Below are positions 23,303 to 32,097 of a stretch of DNA of 64,000 nucleotides, piece after piece (positions within the stretch are counted from its first letter, which is position 1; each line of letters begins with the position of its first letter). The stretch lies in NCBI RefSeq assembly GCF_014648775.1, contig NZ_BMRT01000007.1, forward strand, positions 124,001-188,000, written 5' to 3'. A program made the translations under genes and the position numbers. The notes beneath the pieces were generated by a model. The model was not told the origin of the DNA, made no database searches, and saw nothing but the letters and a program-made list of their open reading frames with translations. This DNA comes from Streptomyces abikoensis. Lineage in GTDB: Bacteria > Actinomycetota > Actinomycetes > Streptomycetales > Streptomycetaceae.

Positions 23303-24949
23303 TCAGCCCGTGACCTCGGGTCCGGGCCTGGCCTCGGCGCGCAGCACGGCCGCGACGACCGGGCCGGCCGAGTCGCCGCCGTGGCCGCCCTGCGGGACGA
23401 CGGCGGCCGCCGCCACGTCGTTGCGGTACGCGGCGAACCAGCCGTTGGGCGCGGTCTGCCCGTCGACCTCCGCCGAGCCCGTCTTGGCGCCGATCTCGCC
23501 GCCGAGGCCGGCCATCGCCTTGGCACCCGTGCCGGAGACGGCGGTGAGCCGCATCATCGAGCGCAGGTCGCGGGCGGCGCCGGGGGCCAGCGGGCGGGCG
23601 GCGCGGGCGAGTTGCCGGCCGTCCAGGGACGGGTCGACGAAGTACGGCTGGTGGAACGATCCCTCGCGGACGGTCGCCGCTATGGACGCCATGTTGAGGG
23701 GGCTCATCTGCACCCGGCCCTGGCCGATGAGGGCCGCGGCCCGGCCCGCGCCGCCGTCGGTGGGCACCCGGCCGTCGAACGTCGGGACGCCGGTCTTCCA
23801 GTCCAGGCCGATCCCGAAGACGTCGCGGGCCTCGTCGGCGAGGGCGCTGTCGGAGAGCTGTCCGGCGAAGGAGATGAAGGCGGTGTTGCAGGAGGCGGCG
23901 AAGTCCTGGGCGAAGGTGGCCCGGGGGTTCTCGCTGTTCTCGACGTTGTGGAAGGTCATGCCGTAGGTGGCGTTCTTCGGACACGGCAGGGACTTGGAGG
24001 GTGCGGCCTTGCCCTGTTCCAGCAGCAGCGCGGACGTCACGATCTTCATCGTGGAGCCGGGTGCCGTCGTACCGCCCAGGGCGGCGTTGAAGCCGCCCTT
24101 CTTGGAGTTGGCGACGGCGAGGATCTCGCCGGTGCTCGCCTTCACGGCCACGACGGAGGCGTCGTTGTACCTGTTCACCGCGGCCTCGGCGGCGCGCTGG
24201 ACGCCCGCGTCGATGGTGGTGCGCAGCTTGCCGGGCTTGCCCTCGGAGACGACGTGGAGGTTCTTGGACGCCGTGCCCGCGGGCCCTTCGAGCCGGACGG
24301 CGACGGCGGGCTCGCCGCCCGCCTTCTCGCCGTACTTCTTGCGGAGGTCGGGCAGGACGGACGCCAGCGACGGGTGGTCCTTGGGGTCGAGCTCGGCGCC
24401 GCCGCGGTCGACGGCGACGACCTTCGGCTCCTCGGTGGCGCCGGTGCGCAGCGTCCGGCCGGCGGTGAGCTCGGGGTGGACGACGGCGGGCCGCCAGCCG
24501 ACCTTGGCCCGGCCGCCGTCGGCGGTGGCGCGGACGACGTCGAGCGAGGAGTCGTAGGTCCAGGTGGTGCGCTGCTTGCCGTGGACGACCTCGGCGCTGA
24601 CGGAGAAGGGCACCTTCGTGCCGACGGCCGTCCCCTGCTTGAACGACACCTTCTCGACGTGTGCGGAGTCGCGGTAGGCGGTCAGGGCGGTGGCCGCCGC
24701 CTGGGCGTCGTCGGTGAGGCCGGCGGCCTTGGCGGTGTTCCCGGCCGCCCACGCGGCGAGGAAGTCGCGCGCGGTCTTCTCGGTCTCGCCGGATGTCGGC
24801 GGCCCGGTCCGCGCCGGCGCGGCTTCGGCCCGCAGGCCGCCCGCGCCGTCTCCCGTGACGGCGTCGACGAGGTTGTAGGCCCCCAGCCCGGCCGCGCCCA
24901 CCACCGTCACGGTGGCGACACCTATCGCGATCTTCGCGCCAGTGCGCAT
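23303..24949 (-). CDS. Class B-like penicillin-binding protein with NTF2-like N-terminal domain
   Basis: 548 residues. N-terminal membrane anchor (IAIGVATVTVVGAAGLGAYN), NTF2-like MecA_N-type domain about 55-165 (TARDFLAAWAAGNTAKAAGL), a dimer domain about 170-245, and a transpeptidase domain to the end. All three catalytic motifs are present: S299-T-M-K302, S353-C-N355 and K489-T-G-S492. Such PBPs crosslink peptidoglycan during growth or sporulation; the domain order resembles PBP2a/PbpA-type proteins that can have low beta-lactam affinity. ATG at 24949 follows GGGGAAC. A perfect 22-bp AT-rich palindrome lies 19 bp upstream of the start codon. Confidence 0.9.
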   Translation of the reverse strand: MRTGAKIAIGVATVTVVGAAGLGAYNLVDAVTGDGAGGLRAEAAPARTGPPTSGETEKTARDFLAAWAAGNTAKAAGLTDDAQAAATALTAYRDSAHVEKVSFKQGTAVGTKVPFSVSAEVVHGKQRTTWTYDSSLDVVRATADGGRAKVGWRPAVVHPELTAGRTLRTGATEEPKVVAVDRGGAELDPKDHPSLASVLPDLRKKYGEKAGGEPAVAVRLEGPAGTASKNLHVVSEGKPGKLRTTIDAGVQRAAEAAVNRYNDASVVAVKASTGEILAVANSKKGGFNAALGGTTAPGSTMKIVTSALLLEQGKAAPSKSLPCPKNATYGMTFHNVENSENPRATFAQDFAASCNTAFISFAGQLSDSALADEARDVFGIGLDWKTGVPTFDGRVPTDGGAGRAAALIGQGRVQMSPLNMASIAATVREGSFHQPYFVDPSLDGRQLARAARPLAPGAARDLRSMMRLTAVSGTGAKAMAGLGGEIGAKTGSAEVDGQTAPNGWFAAYRNDVAAAAVVPQGGHGGDSAGPVVAAVLRAEARPGPEVTG

Positions 24950-24968
24950 GTTCCCCTGCCCCCTCCTG

Positions 24969-24990
24969 GTTTTAATCACCTGATTAAAAC
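24969..24990. promoter_or_regulatory. Perfect 22-bp AT-rich palindrome before the penicillin-binding protein gene
   Basis: Arms GTTTTAATCA (24969-24978) and TGATTAAAAC (24981-24990) around a CC centre. It lies 20-41 bp upstream of the penicillin-binding protein ATG. An AT-rich perfect dyad of this size is very unusual in this GC-rich DNA and is almost certainly a repressor/activator site or a structured leader. Confidence 0.75.
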
Positions 24991-25104
24991 CTCGGACGGC
25001 ACTCTACGGGATGGGGGTGACGCACGGTGCGAAACGACCGGAAACAGCCGCTTGAACCAGACGGCCCGTCAAACGGCGCTCGCGGGAAGGGGACCGGCTC
25101 CCGG

Positions 25105-26874
25105 TCAGATCCAGGTGTCGAACCACATCCGGTTGCGCCAGGCGTCCATGGGGATGGCCTGGCCGGTGTAGATCGGGAAGAAGTAGACGAAGTTCCAGAC
25201 GATGAGCAGGACGAGCACGCCCGCCCCGACGGCGCCCAGCGCGCGGCGCCGTTCGGGGGCTCCGGGCGGGCCGAGGATCGCCCCGACCATCATGGCCACC
25301 GCGAGGCAGAGGAAGGGCACGAAGACGACCGCGTAGAAGACGAAGATCGTTCGCTCCTGCCACATGAACCAGGGGAGATATCCGGCCATGACGCCGCACA
25401 GCACCGCGCCCGCCCGCCAGTCGCGGCGCAGCGCCCACCGGTAGAGCAGATAGACGACCGCGAAGCAGCCCGCCCACCACAGCAGCGGGGTGCCCAGCGC
25501 GAGGACCTCGCGGGCGCACTTGTCGGTCGTGTCGATGGGGCAGCCGCTGTTACCGGGCCTGGGGGACTCGTAGAAGTACGAGACCGGGCGGGACTGGACC
25601 AGCCAGCTCCAGGGGTTGGACTGGTAGGTGTGCGGCGAGGAGAGGGTGGTGTTGAAGTCCCACACCTGCCGCTCGTAGTGCCACAGGCTGCGCAGCGGGT
25701 TGAGGACGCCGGCGAGGAAGCCGTCCGGGCTCTGGCCGCCCTCGGTCTCGGCCCAGTGCCGGGCGTAGCCGCTGTGCTGCCAGCCGGCGGTCCTGCTGTA
25801 CGTGCCGCTGTGGGTGAACCAGCCCGTCCAGGAGGCGACGTACACGCCGACCGCGACCGGCACGGTCGAGACGAACGCCCAGGGCACGTCGCGCCGCAGC
25901 GTGGACAGCCAGGGCCGCCGGGCGCCGGCGAGGCGGCGGGAGCCGACGTCCCACAGCACGATCATCAGGCCGAACGCGGCGAGGTAGATGCCGCCGTTCC
26001 ATTTGGTGGCGAAGGCCAGCCCGAGGAACACCCCGGCGGCCAGCCGCCAGGGCCGCCACCCCAGCCGCAGCCGGTCGCCGACCTCGGCGTCGGGCAGGGG
26101 GGTGCCGTCCTCCCGCTCCGGGAGGACGGCGGCGAGCCGGGCCCGCGCCTTGTCGCGGTCGACGAGCACACAGCCGAAGGCGGCCAGCACGAAGAACATC
26201 AGCACGGTGTCGAGCAGCGCCGTGCGGCTCATGACGAAGTGCAGCCCGTCGACGGCGAGCAGTGCCCCGGCGAGGCACCCCAGGAACGTCGACCGGAACA
26301 GCCGTCGCCCGATCCGGCACAGCATCAGCACCGACAGGGTGCCGAGCACGGCGACCATGAACCGCCAGCCGAAGGGGTTCAGCCCGAACATCCACTCGCC
26401 GAGCGCGATGACCCACTTGCCGACCGGCGGGTGGACGACGTACCCGGCGGCGTCGGGAACGGCGACGTGCCCGGCGACGATCTGGTCGTTGACGTCCTTG
26501 ACGCTGTTCCAGTCGACCTCGTAGCCCCGCTTCAGCAGCGCCCAGGCGTCCTTGGCGTAGTACGTCTCGTCGAATATGACGGCGTTCGGGGAGCCCAGAT
26601 TCCAGAACCGGAGCAGCCCCGCGAACAGCGCCACGACCAGCGGCCCGGCCCACCCCATGGACCGCGCGAGCACCCGCGCCGCCCCCGGCCCGGCCCCCAT
26701 CGCCTCCCACACCCGCGTCCCGGGCTCGGGAAACGCGGGCACGAGCCGCTCCCGCACATCCGGCCGCGCCACACCCCCCCGATACCCGAACCGGCGGAGT
26801 CTGCGCTGCCAAGGAAGCGGCTGCTCGTCCGTCGTCCGGCCCTGCCCGGGATGCGTCGCGGTGTCACTGGTCAC
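25105..26874 (-). CDS. pmt: Protein O-mannosyltransferase (GT39)
   Basis: 589 residues with about 10-11 membrane helices. The acidic active-site segment follows the first helix: VIFDETYYAKDAWALLKRGYEVDW (DE pair), and VVHPPVGKWVIALGEWMFG is the conserved PPxGK loop. The C-terminal half includes the PMT_C region (SNPWSWLVQSRPVSYFYES and WQERTIFVFYAVVFVPFLCL). It transfers mannose from polyprenyl phosphomannose to Ser/Thr of exported proteins. In S. coelicolor Pmt is required for glycosylation of lipoproteins and phage phiC31 reception. GTG start at 26874; the N-terminal ~35 residues are polar. Confidence 0.94.
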   Translation of the reverse strand: MTSDTATHPGQGRTTDEQPLPWQRRLRRFGYRGGVARPDVRERLVPAFPEPGTRVWEAMGAGPGAARVLARSMGWAGPLVVALFAGLLRFWNLGSPNAVIFDETYYAKDAWALLKRGYEVDWNSVKDVNDQIVAGHVAVPDAAGYVVHPPVGKWVIALGEWMFGLNPFGWRFMVAVLGTLSVLMLCRIGRRLFRSTFLGCLAGALLAVDGLHFVMSRTALLDTVLMFFVLAAFGCVLVDRDKARARLAAVLPEREDGTPLPDAEVGDRLRLGWRPWRLAAGVFLGLAFATKWNGGIYLAAFGLMIVLWDVGSRRLAGARRPWLSTLRRDVPWAFVSTVPVAVGVYVASWTGWFTHSGTYSRTAGWQHSGYARHWAETEGGQSPDGFLAGVLNPLRSLWHYERQVWDFNTTLSSPHTYQSNPWSWLVQSRPVSYFYESPRPGNSGCPIDTTDKCAREVLALGTPLLWWAGCFAVVYLLYRWALRRDWRAGAVLCGVMAGYLPWFMWQERTIFVFYAVVFVPFLCLAVAMMVGAILGPPGAPERRRALGAVGAGVLVLLIVWNFVYFFPIYTGQAIPMDAWRNRMWFDTWI

Positions 26875-26980
26875 CGCGCCATCGTAGGGAACGGACCTGT
26901 GAGGACGCGGAGGGCGCGGCAGCGGAACCCCACACCGGGTCGGCTTACGGGTCGAGGTTCGCGCTGGTTCCGCCCGCCCC

Positions 26981-27796
26981 TCACGGGCGGAAGCCCACCT
27001 GGGCGGCCGGGAGGGTGGAGTGGCGGGGCAGGGTGGGCGGGAGGGGGGTCGTGGACGCGCGGTGGTAGAGGGTCATGCGGTAGATGCCCGACAGGGTGGA
27101 CGAGGCGATGCCCACCAGGAGCCACAGGACGATCACTCCGCCCGCCACCGCGAGCATGACCGCGACGTCGTCCGTCTCGACCGCGAGGATCAGCGCCGCC
27201 ACGCCCACGAAGGCCACGAGAACCGTGGTCAGGAGCACCCGGGTGAATCCGGCGAGCTGGGCGCCCAGTTCCCGGCGGCCGAGGGCCAGGGAGCGGCGCA
27301 GGGTCGTGAGCAGGCCGGTGCCCTCGGCGACGAGGACGGGGAGCGCGAAGTAGGTCAGGAGCGACCAGGACAGCCCGGCCATGTCGAAGAGCCAGGAGAC
27401 CCCGACCGTCGACTCGGCGATCCGCAGCAGCACCCCGATCGAGTTGCCGAGCACGCTCCAGCAGGCGAGTACCGGCATGCGGCGCAGCATCGCGCCCAGG
27501 GAGGCGCGGATCGTGGGACGGCGGTCCTCCAGCAGGGCGTGCACGGAGTGGAGCAGTGCGGCGGTGAAGTAGGTGCCCACGCAGGACAGCAGGGCCAGCA
27601 GGGCGAGCACCACGGCCGTCTGAGGTGTCGTCGGCGCCTCGTCGTTCAGCGCCCGGTCGCGGACGCCGCTCAGGGGCAGCAGCCAGGCGGCCGTCACGAC
27701 CGCCGCCAGGGCGGCGACGTTCATCGCCGGGAAGCACAGCAGCGCGGGCCTGCGCTTCAGCACCCCGAAGGCCGTTCTGACGATTCCGCGTTTCAT
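26981..27796 (-). CDS. Polytopic membrane protein (DUF6159-like)
   Basis: 271 residues, about 6 membrane helices (PALLCFPAMNVAALAAVVTA, TAVVLALLALLSCVGTYFTA, FTRVLLTTVLVAFVGVAALI, MLAVAGGVIVLWLLVGIASS). The N-terminus MKRGIVRTAFGVLKRRPALL and the final SGIYRMTLYHRAST segment match a family of actinobacterial membrane proteins I recall as DUF6159. No catalytic motif. ATG at 27796. Divergent from the DUF1648/GntR operon across 102 bp that contain a perfect 15-bp palindrome, so it may share that regulation. Confidence 0.75.
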   Translation of the reverse strand: MKRGIVRTAFGVLKRRPALLCFPAMNVAALAAVVTAAWLLPLSGVRDRALNDEAPTTPQTAVVLALLALLSCVGTYFTAALLHSVHALLEDRRPTIRASLGAMLRRMPVLACWSVLGNSIGVLLRIAESTVGVSWLFDMAGLSWSLLTYFALPVLVAEGTGLLTTLRRSLALGRRELGAQLAGFTRVLLTTVLVAFVGVAALILAVETDDVAVMLAVAGGVIVLWLLVGIASSTLSGIYRMTLYHRASTTPLPPTLPRHSTLPAAQVGFRP

Positions 27797-27853
27797 GCCA
27801 CCTCTTTTCAGCCAAACAAGAGCCGCATCCTTCCACGACGGGCAGCAGGGATT

Positions 27854-27868
27854 ACAAGCTGAGCTTGT
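27854..27868. promoter_or_regulatory. Palindromic operator candidate for the downstream GntR regulator
   Basis: ACAAGCT-G-AGCTTGT, perfect 7-1-7 inverted repeat, 30 bp upstream of the DUF1648 ATG (27899). A -10-like TACTAT (27874-27879) follows it, so the site would overlap the -35 region. The position fits autorepression by the GntR protein encoded second in the operon. Confidence 0.55.
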
Positions 27869-27898
27869 TCTATTACTATGCAAACAACTAGAGGTGCC

Positions 27899-28879
27899 AT
27901 GTCCACCGCACGCCGCGTCCTCGTCGCCGTCCTCCCCTATCCCCTCGCCTGCGCCGCCGTCACCGTCTCCTACCGCTCGCTCCGCGACCGGCTGCCGGAT
28001 CCCATGGCCACGCACATCGGCCCCGGCGACAAAGCCGACGGGTTCGACGATCCGGGGGCGTTCCTCGGTGTTTCCCTCGGCGTGTTCCTCGCCATCGGCG
28101 CGGTGTTCGCCTTCCTGACGTGGCTGACGCGGTCGGCGCCCGGGCAGCAGCGCGGGGTCGCCGCGGCCGGGGGCGGCATGGCCGTGGCCCTCGGGTGGAT
28201 CGTCGTCGCCATCGTCCGCGCCAACGCCGAGGTCGGCGCGGACGGTGACGCCGCCTCGGTCACGCTCCCCGGCCGGCTGGCGGCCGCCGGCTTCGCCGCC
28301 GCGCTCGTGTACGGCGTGCTCGGCTGGCTGGCCGCCGGCCGGGGCGAGACCCCTGCCCCCGCCACCGGACCCGTGCCCGCCGATGCCGCGCGGCTGCCCC
28401 TCGCCGAGAGCGAGAGCGCCGGCTGGACCCGGGTCGTCGGCTCGCGCGCACAGGTCGGCGTCGGGGCGATCACGCTGGCCGGCGCGGCGCTCATCGGGTT
28501 CGTCGCGGGCTGGCCCGCCGCGTTGATCTGCGCCGCCTTCGGCGTGCCGCTGGTCCTCCTGTGCCGGGTGCGCGTCAGCGCCGACCGGCGCGGCATCACC
28601 GTCACGCCCGCCGCGCTGCCCTGGCCGCGCCTGAACGTCCCGCTGGAGCGGATCGAGGAGGCCACGCACCGCTCCGTCGACGCCCTGCGCGACCTCGGCG
28701 GCTGGGGCTACCGGGCCCATCCCGGCATCAGCGGTATCGTGCTGCGCTCCGGCGACGCGATCAGCGCCCGCCTCACCAACGGCAGCGAGTTCGTCGTCAC
28801 CGTCGACGACGCGGCCACCGCCGCCGCCCTGCTCAATACCCTGGCCGACAGGGAGCGTTCCATCGGAGGACGGGCCTGA
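27899..28879 (+). CDS. DUF1648-type membrane protein
   Basis: 326 residues. N-terminal helix RRVLVAVLPYPLACAAVTVS, then the DUF1648 signature LRDRLPDPMATHIGPGDKADGFDDPG (typical 'P..H....G..D' loop), and further helices (AFLGVSLGVFLAIGAVFAFL, VYGVLGWLAAG, ALIGFVAGWPAALICAAFGV). The C-terminal ~100 residues are soluble (RVRVSADRRGITVTPAALPW). ATG at 27899 has a Shine-Dalgarno AGAGGTG; an upstream in-frame ATG at 27878 has none. Followed one base later by a GntR gene: the DUF1648-YtrA/GntR pairing is known from Firmicutes and actinobacteria and often linked to envelope stress. Confidence 0.82.
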   Translation: MSTARRVLVAVLPYPLACAAVTVSYRSLRDRLPDPMATHIGPGDKADGFDDPGAFLGVSLGVFLAIGAVFAFLTWLTRSAPGQQRGVAAAGGGMAVALGWIVVAIVRANAEVGADGDAASVTLPGRLAAAGFAAALVYGVLGWLAAGRGETPAPATGPVPADAARLPLAESESAGWTRVVGSRAQVGVGAITLAGAALIGFVAGWPAALICAAFGVPLVLLCRVRVSADRRGITVTPAALPWPRLNVPLERIEEATHRSVDALRDLGGWGYRAHPGISGIVLRSGDAISARLTNGSEFVVTVDDAATAAALLNTLADRERSIGGRA

Positions 28880-28880
28880 C

Positions 28881-29234
28881 ATGTTGTTCCGCGTCGATCC
28901 CTCCTCCCCCGTCCCCCTCGGCGAGCAGATCGCCGGCGGGCTGCGCGGCGCCATCGCCGACGGCTCCGTGCGCCCCGGCGAGCGGCTGCCGTCCGCGCGG
29001 GAGGTCGCCGCGTCCCTCGGCGTCAACATGCACACCGTGCTGCGCGGCTACCAGCAGCTCCGCGACGAAGGACTCATCGAACTGCGCCGGGGGCGCGGGG
29101 CCGTGGTGACGGGCGGCCCGGCCCCCGGGCGGGCCCGGCTCACCGCGCGGGCGCGGGAGCTCGTCGCCGAGTCACGGGCGCTCGGGCTCTCCGACGACGA
29201 CATCCTGAACCTGGTCAGGACGTCCCTCGGCTGA
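28881..29234 (+). CDS. GntR-family (YtrA subfamily) regulator
   Basis: 117 residues, short as in the YtrA subfamily. Winged HTH: VPLGEQIAGGLRGAIADGSV, RPGERLPSAREVAASLGVN, MHTVLRGYQQLRDEGLIELR, RGRGAVVTGG; then a short helical dimerisation tail (LVAESRALGLSDDDILNLVR). No ligand-binding effector domain. Starts one base after the DUF1648 stop, so co-translated; likely an autorepressor through the palindrome at 27854-27868. The last 63 bp overlap the end of the convergent SDR gene. Confidence 0.88.
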   Translation: MLFRVDPSSPVPLGEQIAGGLRGAIADGSVRPGERLPSAREVAASLGVNMHTVLRGYQQLRDEGLIELRRGRGAVVTGGPAPGRARLTARARELVAESRALGLSDDDILNLVRTSLG

Positions 29235-30038
29235 GTCCGCTGAGTCCTCGGCCGAGTCGCGTCTCAGCGCCCGCCTCAGCCCCACGTTCCCGATCAGGAT
29301 GCCGCCGTCCACCGGCAGCGTCACCCCCGTGATCCACGACGCGTCCGGCGAGGCCAGGAAGGCCACCGCCGCCGCGATGTCCTCCGGCCGCCCGACCCGC
29401 CCCAGCGGGTAGTGCGCGGCCGCCCGGTCCAGCGACGCCTCCCGGCCCGCCCAGCCGGGCGTGCGGATCGTACCCGGCGCCACGAGGTTGACCCGGACGC
29501 CCCGGGCCGCGCAGTGGCCGGCCAGCGTCCGGGTCAGGCCGGCCAGGCCCGCCTTGGCGGCGCTGTAGGCGTGGTTGCCGAAGTCCTGCTCGCCGTTGAC
29601 CGAACCGACGCTGATGACGGAGGCGCGCCCGCCCGCCGCCGACAGCAGCGGCATCGCCGCCCGCACGCACCGGAAGGCCCCGGTGAGGGTGATGTCGAGG
29701 TCGCGGGCCCACGCCTCGTCCTCGAAGTCCTCGACCAGCGGCGGGTCCGGGTGGAAGGAGTAGGCGTTGTTGACCAGCACGTCCAGGCGCCCGTAGCGGT
29801 CGGCGGCGAAGGCCACCGCTGCCTCGACGGCCGTCCTGTCGCCGATGTCGCAGGCGAGCGCGTCGGCGGTGAGCCCGTCACCGCGCAGGCCCGCCGCGGC
29901 CCGCGCCGCGCGCTCGCCGTCCAGGTCGGTGACGAGCACGCGCGCGCCCTCCGAGGCGAAGCGGCGCGCCGTGGCCTCGCCGATGCCCCGGCCCGCGCCC
30001 GTGATCAGTACCGCGTAGCCCTCGAACCTTCCGGTCAT
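29172..30038 (-). CDS. Short-chain dehydrogenase/reductase
   Basis: 288 residues. Classical SDR: cofactor motif TGAGRGIG, NAG-equivalent VLVNNAYSF, catalytic Ser (VISVGSVNGEQ), Tyr-xxx-Lys in AYSAAKAGLAG, and C-terminal ITGVTLPVDGGI. The acidic residue in LVTDLDGERAAR after beta-2 suggests NAD(H) preference. The substrate is unknown. ATG at 30038; it follows the beta-lactamase-fold hydrolase gene by 10 bp, so the two form an operon, possibly hydrolysing and oxidising the same compound. The last ~20 residues (DSAEDSADSAEGRPDQVQDV) are low complexity and coded within the overlap with the GntR gene. Confidence 0.87.
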   Translation of the reverse strand: MTGRFEGYAVLITGAGRGIGEATARRFASEGARVLVTDLDGERAARAAAGLRGDGLTADALACDIGDRTAVEAAVAFAADRYGRLDVLVNNAYSFHPDPPLVEDFEDEAWARDLDITLTGAFRCVRAAMPLLSAAGGRASVISVGSVNGEQDFGNHAYSAAKAGLAGLTRTLAGHCAARGVRVNLVAPGTIRTPGWAGREASLDRAAAHYPLGRVGRPEDIAAAVAFLASPDASWITGVTLPVDGGILIGNVGLRRALRRDSAEDSADSAEGRPDQVQDVVVGEPERP

Positions 30039-30048
30039 GCGGCCAGCT

Positions 30049-31224
30049 TTACCCCGCCAGCGACCGCGCAACCGCCCGGACCAGCGCCTGGGCGCGCGGG
30101 TCCGCCGTGACGTTCTTCTGCATGCCGTTGGTGACGTACCCGAAGGCGACGCCCGACTCGGGGTCGGCGAAGGCCAGGGAGCCGCCGCGGCCGGGGTGGC
30201 CGAAGGAGCCGGGGGCCAGCAGCGGGGACGCCGGGCCGTGGAGCATGTAGCCCAGGCCGAAGCGGGTGTTGACGACGAGGACGCGGTCCGGGCCCGCCGA
30301 CTCCTCGGTGCGCGCCAGGGTCAGCGTCGCCGGGGCGAAGAGCCGGCGGCCACCGTCGACCGGGCCGATCAGCGAGGCGTAGAAGCGGGCCAGCGCGTCG
30401 GCCGTGGCGATGCCGCCGGAGGCGGGCAGCTCGGCGGCGCGGTAGGCCGGGTCGTTCTCGTCGGCGGCGGGGGTGATCGCGCCGAAGGCGCGGCGGGTCA
30501 GCGAGTCCGGGTCGCGGTAGGCGTCGGCGACGGTCGCCTTGGGGCGGACGCGCAGCCCGGCGGCGGCGGGCGCGGCGGGCGCCTCGATGTCGGCGATCCG
30601 GCCGACGCGGTGCCGCTCCGCGTCCGGCAGGCCGATCCACAGATCCAGGCCCAGCGGCCCGGATATCTCCTCGGCCACCCACGCCCCCAGGGACCGCCCG
30701 GTCACGCGCGGCACCAGCTCGCCGAGCAGCCAGCTGTAGGTCTGGGCGTGGTAGCCGTGGTCCGTGCCGGGCTCCCAGGCGGGGGCCTGCGCGGCGAGGG
30801 CGCGCGGGCCGCTGACACCGTCGATGGCCTCGGCGGGCGTGAGCGGGGTGTCCAGCACGGGCAGCCCCGCGCGGTGCGCGAGCAGGTGGCGGACGAGGAC
30901 CCGTTCCTTGCCGGCCGCCTTGAACTCGGGCCAGTACGTGCCCACGGGCGCGTCCAGGTCCACCTGGCCGCGCTGGTGCAGCAGGAGGAGGACGGCGGCG
31001 GCGACGCCCTTGGTGGCGGAGCGGACGATCTGGGCGGTGCCGTGCCGCCAGGGCTCCTCGCCGCCGTCGGCGTCGCGCGTGCCGGCCCACAGGTCGGCGA
31101 CCTTCCGGCCGTCCCGGTAGACCGTCACGGCCGCGCCGCGCTCACCGCGCCGGGCGAAGTTCTCCGCGAAGGCGTCCCGGACCGGCTCGAAGCCGTCCGC
31201 CACCGCGCCCTGGACGTCCACCAC
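30049..31224 (-). CDS. Serine hydrolase, class C beta-lactamase fold (EstB-like)
   Basis: 391 residues. Catalytic S69-A-T-K72 in IVRSATKGVAAAVLL, Tyr motif around GYHAQTYSWLLGELV, and C-terminal FGHPGRGGSLAFADPESGV, where an HxG motif replaces KTG. This combination is typical of EstB-type carboxylesterases rather than true beta-lactamases. No signal peptide, so it acts in the cytoplasm. Divided from the cbiO gene by 96 bp containing the palindromic CCACCATGGTG (about 31265-31276) near its presumed promoter. Precedes the SDR in an operon. Confidence 0.86.
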   Translation of the reverse strand: MVDVQGAVADGFEPVRDAFAENFARRGERGAAVTVYRDGRKVADLWAGTRDADGGEEPWRHGTAQIVRSATKGVAAAVLLLLHQRGQVDLDAPVGTYWPEFKAAGKERVLVRHLLAHRAGLPVLDTPLTPAEAIDGVSGPRALAAQAPAWEPGTDHGYHAQTYSWLLGELVPRVTGRSLGAWVAEEISGPLGLDLWIGLPDAERHRVGRIADIEAPAAPAAAGLRVRPKATVADAYRDPDSLTRRAFGAITPAADENDPAYRAAELPASGGIATADALARFYASLIGPVDGGRRLFAPATLTLARTEESAGPDRVLVVNTRFGLGYMLHGPASPLLAPGSFGHPGRGGSLAFADPESGVAFGYVTNGMQKNVTADPRAQALVRAVARSLAG

Positions 31225-31320
31225 TGTCTTCCGCTCCCACTGTGCCGATCACTACAAATCCATCCACCATGGTGCAACGTGCCCGGAAGTGGTCGTGGAC
31301 GGGGGTCACCCTCCCATGGG

Positions 31321-32097
31321 TCACCTCCCCATGACCACCGAGCGCGGGTCGAAGCCGAACGGCAGCTCCAGGCGGTGGGCCCGCATGGTGTCCTCGTCGC
31401 ACAGCAGCTCCCCGGTGGGCCCGTCGGCGGCGATGACGCCGCCGCTGAGGATCACCGAGCGCTCGCACAGCTCCAGCGCGTACGGCAGATCGTGGGTGAC
31501 CATGAGCACGGTCACGTCCAGCGAGCGCAGGATGTCGGCGAGCTCGCGCCGGGAGGCCGGGTCGAGGTTGGAGGAGGGCTCGTCGAGGACGAGGATCTCC
31601 GGCTCCATGGCCAGGACCGTGGCCACCGCCACCCGGCGCCGCTGCCCGAAGGACAGGTGGTGCGGGGGCCGGTCGGCGAAGTCCGCCATGCCGACCCGCT
31701 CCAGGGCGGCGTGGACGCGTTCCTCCAGCGCCGCCCCGCGCAGCCCGGCGGCGGCCGGGCCGAAGGCGACGTCCTCGCGGACGGTCGGCATGAACAGCTG
31801 GTCGTCCGGGTCCTGGAAGACGATGCCGACCCGGCGCCGCACCTCGGCCAGGTTCGGCTTCGTCACCGGCAGCCCGGCCACCCGCACCGAGCCCACGCCG
31901 CTGCCGTCGCCGCCGCCGAGGATGCCGTTGAGGTGGAGGACGAGGGTGGTCTTCCCGGCGCCGTTGGGGCCGAGGAGGGCCACCCGCTCCCCGCGCCGGA
32001 CGGTCAGGTCGACGCCGAAGAGGGCCTGGTGGCCGTCGGGGTAGGCGAAGGCCAGTCCGGAGACCTCGAGGGAAGGGGTCTCGAGGGAAAGGGTCAT
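31321..32097 (-). CDS. cbiO: ECF-type nickel/cobalt transporter ATPase
   Basis: 258 residues. Walker A LLGPNGAGKTTLVLHLNG, Q-loop IVFQDPDDQLF, signature HLSFGQRRRVAVATVL, Walker B ILVLDEPSSNLD, H-loop VLMVTHDLPY. A single ATPase gene energises the CbiM/CbiQ membrane complex. ATG at 32097 overlaps the cbiQ stop (ATGA). Distinguished from other ABC ATPases by its operon partners. Last gene of the cluster. Confidence 0.93.
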   Translation of the reverse strand: MTLSLETPSLEVSGLAFAYPDGHQALFGVDLTVRRGERVALLGPNGAGKTTLVLHLNGILGGGDGSGVGSVRVAGLPVTKPNLAEVRRRVGIVFQDPDDQLFMPTVREDVAFGPAAAGLRGAALEERVHAALERVGMADFADRPPHHLSFGQRRRVAVATVLAMEPEILVLDEPSSNLDPASRRELADILRSLDVTVLMVTHDLPYALELCERSVILSGGVIAADGPTGELLCDEDTMRAHRLELPFGFDPRSVVMGR

